The notes beneath the pieces are model-generated. The model saw only the letters and a list, made by a program, of their open reading frames with translations, was not told the origin of the DNA and ran no database searches. Positions 45,359 to 54,730 of a DNA stretch of 64,000 bases are shown piece after piece. The position numbers and the translations under genes were made by a program. The stretch's first letter is position 1, and every line of letters starts with the position of its first letter. Source of the stretch: Candidatus Phytoplasma mali (GTDB lineage: Bacteria > Bacillota_I > Bacilli_A > Acholeplasmatales > Acholeplasmataceae). The DNA lies in assembly GCF_000026205.1 (NCBI RefSeq), contig NC_011047.1:310001-374000 (forward strand). The letters are read 5' to 3'.

Positions 45359-45555
45359 TTATTCTATGGAAAAAATATAAAAAATATTTTTTTCTTCATT
45401 TTCTATCATTTCTATCTCTATTTGAACAAAATTTTTTTTTAAAAATGATTTTAAATTATTCAGATTTTTTTTTCGGATTAATTTTTTGTTATAGAAAATA
45501 GTTAAAAATTCTGAATCATTTTTTATTAATTTTTTTATTAAATAAAAAGTAGCTT
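45359..45555 (-). CDS. fakA: fakA exon 2 (C-terminus of the DAK-type fatty-acid kinase)
   Basis: About 66 codons, open in the frame that joins exon 1 after intron removal, ending at TAA 45359-45361. The product reads ...LIKKLIKNDSEFLTIFYNKK and ends KNIFYIFSIE, the normal FakA ending (I-K-x-L-x-x-x-D-S-E-x-x-T then a closing strand ending S/A-V-E). It has no start codon or Shine-Dalgarno of its own, so it is meaningful only if spliced to exon 1. Confidence 0.82.
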
Positions 45556-46442
45556 ATTGGGATAGAATTAAGGAGTTTCTTCTTACGTTTATTACCCTTA
45601 AAGCCCCCCACACCACCGTACAAGCAAGTTTCCAAGCATACGGCGGTTAATTGAGTTTATTTTTTCAACATATAATTTTAGTATAATATTATATCATTAA
45701 CAATGATAAAAATATTTTAAAATTTAGTTTTCGAAATCAGTTATTTCTGATACTCTGTGTTGGGAGTTTTTCTTTTTTTGTTTTTTATATTTACTCAAAA
45801 TTCTTCCAACATTCTATATGATGAAACTCAGTTTTCCCCTTTCGCCTTGTAAAGGTTATTAACCTTTTCCTTGGTGAGTCAGTTAATCAACATATTCCAA
45901 TGTTGATTTTTAATTGTTCACGACTACTATGGTTCTGCTTTCCCCTTGCCATTAATGATTTTTTTCTTATTTAAGGAAAAAATATGGTTTAGGGGGATAG
46001 AAGTTACTCTAAATTACTACCTGATATCTTTAGGTGAGATGACCTCTTTTTATTTTTTCTACCATAATTAAATTATGTATAAAAAATTCGTTTTTAACTA
46101 GAGGTGAGTTCTTAGATTTTATGACCTATTTTGTTAGGTTGATAATTTTAAGCATCTAAACAAAAAAATACTTAACCGCTCTAAGATTGGAAAAATTTAA
46201 CTATTGTATTCCCAAGTTATGTTATTACTCTTCTTTTTTCTCTTAGGAGTATTTCAACTCTTATCCATAGATATCTTCATCTTGCGTAATCTTTTTGGGT
46301 AAATAGTTTTCCCGCATTTCGCTTTTATTCTCTGCTGTAATTCTAAATTCTTTCGTTTTTAGAACCGAGAATCTGATGTAGCATATTATCACAATGCTTG
46401 CAATTGGTTAGTTTGCTAGTAATTTAGGCATCTTTCTCGCCC
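45556..46442 (-). mobile_element. group II intron without intron-encoded protein, inside fakA
   Basis: About 887 nt, in sense with fakA. A 34-nt domain V is at 45646-45613: outer stem CCGCCGTA/TACGGTGG, catalytic CGC triad, GAAA tetraloop. A domain VI-like hairpin follows (TTAAGG/CCTTAA) before the 3' end near AAT(A). The 5' end reads GGGCGAG, a variant of GUGYG. IBS1 (TAAACA, end of exon 1) is complementary to TGTTTA inside the intron (46162-46157), a good EBS1. No reverse transcriptase/maturase frame is present. The upper domain V stem has two U-U mismatches, so activity may be reduced. Ends are uncertain by one base because of a repeated A. Confidence 0.82.
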
Positions 46443-47892
46443 TGTTTAAATCATTGTTTTTATATATTTTTTTTTCTTCTAAAAAACATATAAAATCATT
46501 ATTATTTTCATTATTATTTAACGTTAAATCTGTATCTTTTTCATTTATTATTTTACCTATTTTTGTATTTTTTAACTTTTGTTTCATATTATTTAAGTTT
46601 TTTTCTAAATCTAAATTAGGATCAAAAGTTAAAAGCACACTATATCCTTGTGCAAAACTTTCTGTTTTTATTATTTTGATATTTTTTTCGGGTAAAATAT
46701 TAATAATTTTTTGTACTTCAAGATATATTTTTGTTCGGTTAGGTAAAATAATAATATTTCTATTATCAATTTCTTTAATTTTTTCTATAAAATCATTAAC
46801 TTTTAAAGACATATTTATTGTTTCATCTATTATAATATCAGCATTTAATTCTTGAAATGATTGTAACATTTTGTTACCAGATACTACAGTTATTATAGTA
46901 TATTTAGAATTTTTTTTTTCTTTTAATTGATTATTTTTTTTTGTTTTTATTATTTTTTCATGTTGTTGCTTCATGTTATCTATTTTTATTTTATTTAATT
47001 CGCCATAATTTAATAGATAATTTAATACAATATCAGGGTTATTAGTATGTATATGTAATTTTAGAATATTTTCATCAATAATTAAAACTACAGAATTCCC
47101 TTTATTATGTAATTTTTTTTTTATTTTTTCTTTATCTATTTGATTATCATTTTTTAAATTTATTATGTACTCGCTACAATAAATATATTTTAATTCCTCT
47201 ATATCTAAATTATGAATAGCTTCGAAATTATTGTTTTCTTCTTCTTTATTATTATATTCTAATTTATTGCCTTGTAAGAACATAAGCATCCCTTTTAAAA
47301 TTTCAATAAAACCAGCTCCTCCACTATCAACTACTTTAGCTTTTTTTAAAATAGGTAATAATTGTGGTGTTTTTTCTAAAGAAATTTCACTATTTTTAAT
47401 GATTTTTTGCATTAATTCATTAATATCTTGGTCTTTGTATTCAATTTCTTTCATACTTTCGACAGATTCACGAATTACTGTTAAAATAGTTCCTTCTGTT
47501 GGTTCCGAAACAGCTTGATAAGCTTTTTGATAGCCACAAATTAAGGTTTTCATAAATTCTGAAATGTTTATAGTATTTTTATTAATTTCTTTTAATTTTA
47601 TATAAATTCCCGCAAAAAATTGAGATAAAATAACTCCTGAATTACCTTTAGCACCTATTAATAAAGCTTTAGATAAAACTTCTGCAATTTTAATAATAGA
47701 ATCAGATTGTATTTTATTGATTTCTTTAATACCTTCCATCATTGTCATTTTCATATTATTTCCAGTATCTCCATCCGGCACGGGAAAAACATTTAAATTA
47801 TCTATTTTTTTATAATTATTTTTTAAATTAATAGCACCATTAGTAATCATTTTTTTAAATAAATCTGCGTTAATTTTTTTTGCATTTATCAT
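46443..47892 (-). CDS. fakA: fakA exon 1: fatty acid kinase/DAK phosphatase family protein (interrupted)
   Basis: 483 codons. FakA phosphorylates FakB-bound fatty acids for phospholipid synthesis. The N-terminal DhaL domain has INLKNNYKKIDNLNVFPVPD, DGDTGNNM, GAKGNSGVILSQFFAG, EGTILTVIRE and VVDSGGAGFIEILKGML. The middle domain and the start of the C-terminal domain follow (ADIIIDETINMSL; ILPNRTKI). Without splicing, translation reads 12 codons into the intron and stops (46408), giving 494 aa and losing the last ~65 residues. Joined to exon 2 the product is 548 aa, close to the normal ~550. Confidence 0.88.
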
Positions 47893-47981
47893 TTTTGTTG
47901 TTACCTATTTTCTAATTTATTTCTATATTAATAGTTAATAATATTTTTTTATATAATATTATTTAACTTTATATTTTAAAT

Positions 47982-48010
47982 TTGATTTTTTTTAATAATT
48001 ATAATATAAT
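47982..48010 (+). promoter_or_regulatory. probable rpmB promoter
   Basis: TTGATT (47982-47987), 17-base spacer, TATAAT (48005-48010), about 90 bases before the rpmB start. Confidence 0.65.
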
Positions 48011-48050
48011 TATGATAATCATTATTTATTTTAGTATATTTTTATATTTT

Positions 48051-48083
48051 TATCAAATATTTTTAATATTAAAATATTTGATA
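48051..48083 (+). promoter_or_regulatory. perfect 13-bp hairpin in the rpmB leader
   Basis: TATCAAATATTTT pairs exactly with AAAATATTTGATA around TAATATT. It ends three bases before the CGAAAGGG ribosome-binding region of rpmB, so it could affect initiation. No T-run follows, so it is not a terminator. Confidence 0.6.
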
Positions 48084-48107
48084 TCGAAAGGGTGGTTCAA
48101 ATTTCAT

Positions 48108-48296
48108 ATGGGAAGATGTTATATTTCACAAAAATCAACTTTATTTGGTAATAAACGTAGTCATTCTATGAATGCAATCAAAAGAATTTGGAAAACAAAT
48201 TTACAAAGTATTAGAATTGAAGATGAAAATGGTAAAATTAAAAAAATTAAAATATCTGCCCGTTCTTTAAAAAAATTAAATTTTAAAAGAGTTTGA
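48108..48296 (+). CDS. rpmB: 50S ribosomal protein L28
   Basis: 62 aa, the normal length, starting MGRCYISQKSTLFGNKRSHS and ending KISARSLKKLNFKRV. I chose ATG 48108; the upstream extension of the frame (to 47982) is hydrophobic leader sequence that contains the promoter and hairpin. The gene ends in TGA. Confidence 0.93.
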   Translation: MGRCYISQKSTLFGNKRSHSMNAIKRIWKTNLQSIRIEDENGKIKKIKISARSLKKLNFKRV

Positions 48297-48369
48297 TTAA
48301 TTTAATTTTAATTTAATTTTTTAAGTAAAGCATAATATTTATTTAGAAAGCAACAGGTTTTAATTATTT

Positions 48370-49794
48370 ATGTATAAAAATATTGAAAATAAAAAAAATT
48401 TTCTTTTTCGTTTTATTTTAGTTATTACATCTTTTATGGTTTTATCATTAAATTTTGTAAATGGTCAGAAAAATTTTGAAAATATTTTTAGTTTTATACA
48501 ATGTAGTTATTTATTTTCATTTTTAATTTTAATTTTAAGTTTTATTAATTCAAAAAGTAAATTGATTAATAAATTCCAATATCAAAAAATTGTTTCTAAA
48601 CTGAATTTTATTTCTTTAGTAAATATTTTGATTTCAGTTATAATTTTAGTTGGTTTTATTAAAAGTAGTGGATTAATTAGTCCAAAGGATTCTTCAAATA
48701 ATTTGAGTCTTCTTAGTTGGCTTTTTAATTATATTTTGTGTTATTTTATTTTTCCTATTTTATTATCATATTTTGTTTGGCGTAATTACTCTTTTCCAAG
48801 TTATAAAAATCTTTGGATTCTTTTAATTTTCCCTTTTTTTTATTTTTTAATTGATTTTTCAATATATTATTTTAGATATTGGGACGGGAATGAATTACGA
48901 TATACTCGTTTTATTTCACCAGATATTCAAACAGAATCAATATCATTAATTTTTAATTTAATTAAAATTATGCTATCTTTTCTTATTTTAGGTGGATCCT
49001 TTATTTTTATTAAAAATTTAAAAAATTACAAATTATTTAAATTTTTTTTAATTATTTTATCATTTTTTTGTATATCTTTAATTTTTTATAATAAATACGA
49101 CTTTCAACATATGAGAAAAGCTTTATTAGAACATGATATTCAAGGTTCTTTGCAAAGTGTTGAGTCGCAACATATTGCTTATGAAATTAGTAGTATGGTA
49201 ACTAATAAAACTAAAGATGAATTATTTTCGAATAATAAAAAAATTTTAGAATTAGGCGCTGGAATAGGCAATATTACTCAATATTTAGTTGATAAATATG
49301 GTGTACAAAATATTATTTCTATTGAGATTAATTCTGATTCTTGTGATTTTTTAAGAAAACGTTTTCCTGAATTAACGGTTATTCAAGGTGATGTAAAAGA
49401 TGTTCAAAAATTATTAAAAGAAAATAGTATTTTATTGACAAATATTGAGGGGATAATATCTACTTTACCGGTTACTATTTTGTCTACTGAAACTGTTCAA
49501 AAATTAGATTCTTTAATTGAAATAATTATGCAAAAAAACAACAACATTAAATATATAGAATATCAATTGTTTCCGTTTTTTGATATTATTCATAAAAATA
49601 AATTACATTTGATAGATTATAATAAAGAAATTTTTAAATTAAATAAAAAATATGTGTTTACTAATTATTTTATACCTGTAGTTTTATTAGAATATACATT
49701 TAAGAAAAAAGTTGATGAAGAAACTTTAGAACCTTCTTCTGATAATCATAGTTTTAATAATGTATCAACTTTTTTTGATAACGGTTCTTATTAG
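48370..49794 (+). CDS. multi-pass membrane protein fused to a PmtA-like methyltransferase
   Basis: 474 aa. Residues 1-235 hold six to seven hydrophobic helices (FILVITSFMVLSLNF, FLILILSFI, ...). After a short linker, a SAM-dependent methyltransferase follows: motif I ILELGAGIGNITQYL (~290), acidic loop SIEINSD, GDVKD, and STLPV in the place of the substrate motif. This resembles phospholipid N-methyltransferase/rRNA dimethylase-like folds. Fusion to a membrane domain suggests a lipid or membrane-bound substrate; that is inference. A run of seven T near the 3' end could allow frameshifting into a Ser-rich tail (next entry). Confidence 0.7.
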   Translation: MYKNIENKKNFLFRFILVITSFMVLSLNFVNGQKNFENIFSFIQCSYLFSFLILILSFINSKSKLINKFQYQKIVSKLNFISLVNILISVIILVGFIKSSGLISPKDSSNNLSLLSWLFNYILCYFIFPILLSYFVWRNYSFPSYKNLWILLIFPFFYFLIDFSIYYFRYWDGNELRYTRFISPDIQTESISLIFNLIKIMLSFLILGGSFIFIKNLKNYKLFKFFLIILSFFCISLIFYNKYDFQHMRKALLEHDIQGSLQSVESQHIAYEISSMVTNKTKDELFSNNKKILELGAGIGNITQYLVDKYGVQNIISIEINSDSCDFLRKRFPELTVIQGDVKDVQKLLKENSILLTNIEGIISTLPVTILSTETVQKLDSLIEIIMQKNNNIKYIEYQLFPFFDIIHKNKLHLIDYNKEIFKLNKKYVFTNYFIPVVLLEYTFKKKVDEETLEPSSDNHSFNNVSTFFDNGSY

Positions 49795-50011
49795 TTCTAT
49801 TAATAATAATCATCGATTATCACCTTGCTCATCTTCTTTATCAATTTATTCAAAACAAGATATTTTGGAAAATTCTAAAGATAATCATTCCGAAAATTTA
49901 TCAAATATAATGAATTCGGTAAGGAGTTTATCTGAATTTTCTAATAAAAAAAGTAAAAATAGAAAAAATTTTTTAAATAAGTTTAAAAAATGGATAAATA
50001 AAATTTTTTAA
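49760..50011 (+). CDS. possible Ser/Asn/Lys-rich tail, out-of-frame extension of the membrane methyltransferase
   Basis: 83 codons overlapping the previous gene's end by 35 bases in another frame, with no Shine-Dalgarno. The composition (RLSPCSSSLSIYSKQDIL, then a basic end KKWINKIF) continues the hydrophilic character of the preceding C-terminus. It may be the original C-terminus separated by a frameshift, a phase-variable tail or noise. Confidence 0.35.
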   Translation: MYQLFLITVLISSINNNHRLSPCSSSLSIYSKQDILENSKDNHSENLSNIMNSVRSLSEFSNKKSKNRKNFLNKFKKWINKIF

Positions 50012-50038
50012 AAAAATTCAATAAAATATATTTTTAAT

Positions 50039-50079
50039 AAAAAAAGTTATTTTCTATAATAATAGAAAATAACTTTTTT
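50039..50079. terminator. strong bidirectional terminator
   Basis: An A-run plus GTTATTTTCTAT pairs perfectly with ATAGAAAATAAC plus a T-run, between convergent genes; the ECF S-component gene ends inside it. Confidence 0.85.
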
Positions 50080-50662
50080 ATTTTATTATTTCATTAAAAA
50101 AATTTAAACTATTGATTATTTTTTTAATAATAAAAGTTAAAAAAAATGTTGTTATTAAAATTGATAATGATTTCCATAATATATATTTTTTTCCAATTAT
50201 GTTCCACAAATTTATGTTGTTATTATCTTGATAATAATATATATTAAAATATATAAAAGATAAAGTATTAAATATTTGATAAAAAAATGAAATTAAAACA
50301 AAAAAAATATAAAATTTTAAATAGCTATTTTTTTTTTTCAAAATTAAACCTGGTAAAATACCAAATAAAATAGCAATAATAATACTAATTATAGGATTAT
50401 AAGTATATTTTTGATGATTGTTAATTAAAAAAAAACCTAACGTTTCTGATAAAAAAGAACCTAAAAAAGATAAATAAAAAGGAATATAAAAAGACATTAT
50501 TATTAGTGGTAAAAATTTAATTGTATAATCATAATTTCTAAATTTTATAATTGAATTATTTAATGGTATTGTATTATTAATTTTTGCTAATACAATTGAT
50601 AACGATGATAAAAGAGATGTTAAAGTAATTTGTTTTAAAATTATTAAATTATCTTTTTTCAT
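50078..50662 (-). CDS. ECF transporter S component (FolT-like)
   Basis: 194 aa with about six hydrophobic helices. The fold signature is KFLPLIIMSFYIPFYLSFLG followed by SFLSETLGFFL, as in S components that bind vitamins. ISIIIAILFGILPGLILKK is the central helix. It needs an EcfAAT module encoded elsewhere. Substrate is unclear; folate or pantothenate types are the nearest by pattern. It follows obgE by 28 bases. Confidence 0.75.
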   Translation of the reverse strand: MKKDNLIILKQITLTSLLSSLSIVLAKINNTIPLNNSIIKFRNYDYTIKFLPLIIMSFYIPFYLSFLGSFLSETLGFFLINNHQKYTYNPIISIIIAILFGILPGLILKKKNSYLKFYIFFVLISFFYQIFNTLSFIYFNIYYYQDNNNINLWNIIGKKYILWKSLSILITTFFLTFIIKKIINSLNFFNEIIK

Positions 50663-50690
50663 GATATAAATTAATTTTTCTATAATAAAA

Positions 50691-51956
50691 TTAAGTTATA
50701 AATTCAAAAACACGATCACAAATTTTAATTTTATTTTTAGAAAAATAAACTCCTTTTTTTATCAATTCTTCTTCAACTCCTATTTTTTTTAAAAAAATAG
50801 CAAATTTTTTAGTAGCTTCTTCATTATTAAAATCAGTTTTATAAAAAAATTTTTCTATTTTTTCTCCTTTAACAACAAAAAATCCTTGATTATCTTTTTT
50901 AATAACAAAATCAGGTTTTTCTTCTTCTAGTGTGTATGTTTTAAAAGAAGAATTTTCGCATAATGGTAAGTTTACAACGTTTTTTTTTATCATTTCCAAC
51001 ATTTTATATTTTAATATTTTTAGATTTTGGTTTTTTAATAATGAAGTAGGTATAATATTTTTATTTAATATTTTTTTTTGTAATTCTATTAATTTTGTTT
51101 TCGCACCTATTATATCCATTTTGTTTGCTATAATTATTTGTGGTTTTTTTAATAAATTCTTATTATATATTTTTAATTCTTGATTTAAGTTTTCAATATC
51201 TTGTAATGGATTACTTTTACTCATATCACACATATGTATCAAAATACGGCATCTTTCGATATGTTTTAAAAATTTAATTCCCATTCCTTTTCCTAAATGA
51301 GCATTTGGTATTAAACCTGGTAAATCGGCTACAATAAAACTTTCATTGTCCACATAAACCATTCCTAAATAAGGTTTTAAAGTTGTAAAAGGGTAGTCCG
51401 CTATTTTTGGTTTAGCATCAGAAATTATAGAAATTAAGGTAGATTTACCTACACTAGGATAACCTATTAAACCAACATCAGCCAGAATTTTTAATTCAGT
51501 TTTAATTTTGAAGCTTTCTCCTATTCCTCCTTTTTCTGCATATTTAGGAACTGGATTTTTAAAAGTTGCTAAAGATTTATTCCCTTTTCCACCTCTTCCT
51601 CCTTTTGCAATGGTTAATATTTCACCATGTTTTAATATTTCTCCAGTTATTTCATTTTGTAAATTATAAATAATAGTTCCTAAAGGAACTTTTATATAAA
51701 TATTTTCAGCATTAGCGCCATGTTTATTTTTATTTTTACCATTTTCACCATTTTTAGCTTTTAAGTGTTTTTGGTATTTTAGTTTTAATAAATTATTTTC
51801 GCTTTGTTCTCCTATAAAAAAAATAGAGCCACCTTTTCCTCCGTTACCTCCATCAGGACCACCCAAAGGAACATATTTTTCTTTTCTAAAGGAAACAACG
51901 CCATTACCGCCATTACCAGCTTTAATTTCATTAATTGCTTCATCTATAAAATACAT
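50691..51956 (-). CDS. obgE: GTPase ObgE/CgtA
   Basis: 421 aa. The glycine-rich Obg fold (FIDEAINEIKAGNGGNGVVS) is followed by the G domain (GLIGYPSVGKSTLIS, VADLPGLIPNAHLGKG, ANKMD) and a C-terminal OCT domain (KPDFVIKKDNQGFFVVKG). It assists 50S assembly and the stringent response. Part of the conserved rplU-prp-rpmA-obgE cluster. Confidence 0.95.
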   Translation of the reverse strand: MYFIDEAINEIKAGNGGNGVVSFRKEKYVPLGGPDGGNGGKGGSIFFIGEQSENNLLKLKYQKHLKAKNGENGKNKNKHGANAENIYIKVPLGTIIYNLQNEITGEILKHGEILTIAKGGRGGKGNKSLATFKNPVPKYAEKGGIGESFKIKTELKILADVGLIGYPSVGKSTLISIISDAKPKIADYPFTTLKPYLGMVYVDNESFIVADLPGLIPNAHLGKGMGIKFLKHIERCRILIHMCDMSKSNPLQDIENLNQELKIYNKNLLKKPQIIIANKMDIIGAKTKLIELQKKILNKNIIPTSLLKNQNLKILKYKMLEMIKKNVVNLPLCENSSFKTYTLEEEKPDFVIKKDNQGFFVVKGEKIEKFFYKTDFNNEEATKKFAIFLKKIGVEEELIKKGVYFSKNKIKICDRVFEFIT

Positions 51957-52021
51957 TTTATATAATTTTCCTTCAATTTTTTAGAATATTAAAATTAAAA
52001 AAAAATATAAAAACTATCTTT

Positions 52022-52312
52022 TTATATTTTTTTTATATTTTCATAAACAGAAACTTGTTTCTTGTTTTTTTTATTTGTATATTTAATAAACCCATTTATT
52101 TTAGTAAATAAAGTGTAATCACTACCTACTCCTACATTATAACCAGGATGTATTTTCGTTCCTCTTTGACGATAAATAATAGAACCCGCAGTAGCATATT
52201 GACCGTCTGATATTTTTGCTCCTAATCTTTTAGAATGGGAATCACGTCCGTTACGAGTAGATCCTACTCCTTTTTTAGATGCAAATAATTGAATATTTAA
52301 TTTTAATAACAT
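52022..52312 (-). CDS. rpmA: 50S ribosomal protein L27 with cleavable N-terminal extension
   Basis: 96 aa. The N-terminus is the Firmicute-type extension [11 protein letters not shown], then the mature start [20 protein letters not shown]. The extension is removed by the protease Prp, encoded just upstream in the operon. Good AAGGAG before the ATG. Confidence 0.95.
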   Translation of the reverse strand: MLLKLNIQLFASKKGVGSTRNGRDSHSKRLGAKISDGQYATAGSIIYRQRGTKIHPGYNVGVGSDYTLFTKINGFIKYTNKKNKKQVSVYENIKKI

Positions 52313-52337
52313 TTTTTCTCCTTATTAAATTTCAAAA

Positions 52338-52655
52338 TTATTTAATGTTTGAATATTCTTTGATATGCTTTTTGTAATTTTTTTCTAGTTCTTTGAAACA
52401 ATATTCTAAATTATTTAATAAAACCATCATTATTGAATTTTGTTTTAATATTTTTAAATTTAAAAAACCATTTTTTAATATATAATCAATATTTTTTTTT
52501 AATCCTAACATTTTTAAATTATTTAAAGTTAAAATAATTGCTGTTGAAACCGAAGAACAAACAATATCATTATTTTTTTTATCATATAAAGAGTGTCCAA
52601 ACACTTTAATTTTTTCTATTTTTTTATTTTTTTTATAAAAATAATAATAAATCAT
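52338..52655 (-). CDS. prp: ribosomal-processing cysteine protease Prp
   Basis: 105 aa. The catalytic His is in KIKVFGHSLYD and the Cys in DIVCSSVSTAIILTLNNL. It cuts the L27 N-terminal extension. It lies between rplU and rpmA as in other Firmicutes, 13 bases after rplU. Confidence 0.9.
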   Translation of the reverse strand: MIYYYFYKKNKKIEKIKVFGHSLYDKKNNDIVCSSVSTAIILTLNNLKMLGLKKNIDYILKNGFLNLKILKQNSIMMVLLNNLEYCFKELEKNYKKHIKEYSNIK

Positions 52656-52668
52656 ATTTTAATTAAAT

Positions 52669-52977
52669 TTATGCAATTATTTTTGTAATTAAAAGTTTAG
52701 TATAATTTTGTCTATGTCCTTGTTTACAACGATATTTTTTTTTACTTTTATATTTAAAAACAATAATTTTTTTTGCTCTTCCATGTTTAATTATTTGTGC
52801 TTGAACTTTAGCACCAGATACAAAAGGTTGGCCTAAAATATTATTTTTACCACCAATAGCTAAAATTTCTTTAAATTCATAATTACTTTTTTCCATAAGT
52901 GATATTTTTTCTACAAAAATTTCTTGTCCTTCAAAAACTCTAAATTGTTTACTACCATTTTTTATTATTGCAAACAT
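52669..52977 (-). CDS. rplU: 50S ribosomal protein L21
   Basis: 102 aa, normal length. It starts [20 protein letters not shown] and ends with [16 protein letters not shown] (K-x-x-G-H-R-Q). It follows trhO by 29 bases. Confidence 0.95.
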   Translation of the reverse strand: MFAIIKNGSKQFRVFEGQEIFVEKISLMEKSNYEFKEILAIGGKNNILGQPFVSGAKVQAQIIKHGRAKKIIVFKYKSKKKYRCKQGHRQNYTKLLITKIIA

Positions 52978-53006
52978 ATTTTTTATCCTTTGTTTTATTT
53001 TTTTAT

Positions 53007-53939
53007 TTAAGTTGATAAAGTATTTTTGATATTTTTATTTTTCATTATATAACGATTATTTTTACTAATTTGACATTCATAACAACAACTACCAAAAAAT
53101 TTATGTTCATTTTTTTTGCTACAAAAGAATTGTTTATTGCAAATTGGATTTGCACAATTTATATACCTTTCACAGGGTTTATTGTCAAAATTATCTTTAC
53201 CTACTATTTTATATTTTTTATTATTTATTTTAATAGCAATGCGACTATCAAAAACATATAATTTTCCATTCCATAAAATGTCGTTTGTTAAATTTGCACT
53301 ACCATAAGTAATAATTCCACCTTTTAATTGGTAAGTTTCATCAAAACCTTTACTTTTTAAAAAAGCAGAAAATTTTTCACAACGTATTCCGCCAGTACAA
53401 TATGTTATTATTTTTTTATTTTTAAGTAAATTTTTGTTGTTTTCTACCCATAAGGGTAATTCACGAAAATTTTTAATTTTAGGGTTAATGGCGTTTTTAA
53501 AATGACCTAATTGATATTCATAATGATTTCTAACGTCTATTATGATATTATCGTTATTTTTTAAATTTTCATGAAATTCTTTAGGATTTAAATAATTACT
53601 TTTTATTTTTAACATATCTATATCTTTATCTAGTTTTAAATTAACTATTTCTTTTTTAATTTTAATAGATAATTTATTAAATACGTTTTTTTTATATTTA
53701 GTAATTTTAAAATCTATATCTTTAAAAATTTCATTTTCTTGCATTATTTTAATGTACTTGTTTATGTTGTCGACTTTTCCAGATAAAGTGCCATTAATTC
53801 CTTCATGAGATATAATTATTCTACCTAAAAGTTTTAAATTTTGACAAAATTTTAAATGTTTATTTTTAAAACATTGAAGATTTTTAATTTTTGTGTACTT
53901 ATAATATAAAATTATAATATATTTTTCTATTTTTTTCAT
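53007..53939 (-). CDS. trhO: tRNA uridine(34) hydroxylase TrhO (rhodanese family)
   Basis: 310 aa. The N-terminal domain has [17 protein letters not shown]. The rhodanese domain has the active Cys in [20 protein letters not shown]. The C-terminus has a Cys-rich zinc-like region ([12 protein letters not shown]...CCYEC). TrhO installs 5-hydroxyuridine at tRNA position 34. It leads the rplU cluster here, an uncommon neighbour. Confidence 0.92.
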   Translation of the reverse strand: MKKIEKYIIILYYKYTKIKNLQCFKNKHLKFCQNLKLLGRIIISHEGINGTLSGKVDNINKYIKIMQENEIFKDIDFKITKYKKNVFNKLSIKIKKEIVNLKLDKDIDMLKIKSNYLNPKEFHENLKNNDNIIIDVRNHYEYQLGHFKNAINPKIKNFRELPLWVENNKNLLKNKKIITYCTGGIRCEKFSAFLKSKGFDETYQLKGGIITYGSANLTNDILWNGKLYVFDSRIAIKINNKKYKIVGKDNFDNKPCERYINCANPICNKQFFCSKKNEHKFFGSCCYECQISKNNRYIMKNKNIKNTLST

Positions 53940-54040
53940 AAAAAATAATAACCCTTTATTTATAAAAATTAATAATTTATTATTAATTATAGCATTTTGT
54001 TTGTTAAAATTTTTAATTTTAAAATTTTATTAAAAATAAT

Positions 54041-54085
54041 AATGATCATAAATTCTTTATTTATTTTAAAAGATTTATGATCATT
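54041..54085. terminator. hairpin downstream of the nitroreductase operon
   Basis: AATGATCATAAAT (54041-54053) and its exact inverse ATTTATGATCATT (54073-54085). T-rich sequence follows on the minus strand. Confidence 0.6.
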
Positions 54086-54123
54086 TAATTATTTTGATTT
54101 ATAAAAAAACTAATTTTTAAAAA

Positions 54124-54720
54124 TTATAACCAATGTGTGAAATCTGTAGTTTCCATTTTAAAATTTTTTGTTTCTTCATCTTTTGTAACTTTTTTTCCTA
54201 TTGCTACTATTAAAATTGGTAAATATTTTTTTTCAATTTTGAAAAGTTCATTTATTTTCTTTTTATTAAAACCACCAATAGGACATGTTTCATAACCATA
54301 ATTTTTAGCAGATAACATTAATTGCAAAGATACAATACCACATTCTAAAAAAAGTTCATTTTTTATTTCTTCATTGGTCATAGAATCATAATAATTATTG
54401 ATTTTTTTAAATATTATTTCTTTTTTTGATGTTTCTAAATCATTATATATTTTTGTTTTTAGTTCTTTTTTGTTTATATCTCCAAAAATTAAAATCATAG
54501 CCGAACTAGTTTCTAATTGACTTCGATTTCCATTATTTAAACAAATTGCTAATTTTTTTTTATTTTCTAATGTTTCAATAATAAAAAAATGCCATGGTTG
54601 AAGATTAAAAGAAGAGGGAGCATATGAGGTATCTTTTAGAATTTTTTTAAAAACATTTCTTGGTATTTTATGATTGTTTTCGAAAGTACGAATTGCTCTT
54701 CTAGAAGTTAATAAATTCAT
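54124..54720 (-). CDS. nitroreductase family oxidoreductase
   Basis: 198 aa FMN-dependent family. It has SRRAIRTFENNHKIPR, the FMN-site SYAPSSFNLQPWHFFII and the C-terminal ETCPIGGFNKKKINELF. Physiological substrate unknown. It is the third gene of a run nox, small secreted protein, nitroreductase. Confidence 0.88.
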   Translation of the reverse strand: MNLLTSRRAIRTFENNHKIPRNVFKKILKDTSYAPSSFNLQPWHFFIIETLENKKKLAICLNNGNRSQLETSSAMILIFGDINKKELKTKIYNDLETSKKEIIFKKINNYYDSMTNEEIKNELFLECGIVSLQLMLSAKNYGYETCPIGGFNKKKINELFKIEKKYLPILIVAIGKKVTKDEETKNFKMETTDFTHWL

Positions 54721-54730
54721 TTAAAAATCT

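Noticed and set aside
46408-46443. 494-aa fakA as an unspliced complete gene
   Set aside because: The last 11 residues (RARKMPKLLAN) are intron sequence, and the missing FakA C-terminus is present beyond the intron.
47231-47518. 95-codon plus-strand ORF opposite fakA
   Set aside because: Antisense shadow of the conserved DhaL domain; the same holds for 46454-46855 and for 50932-51183 opposite obgE.
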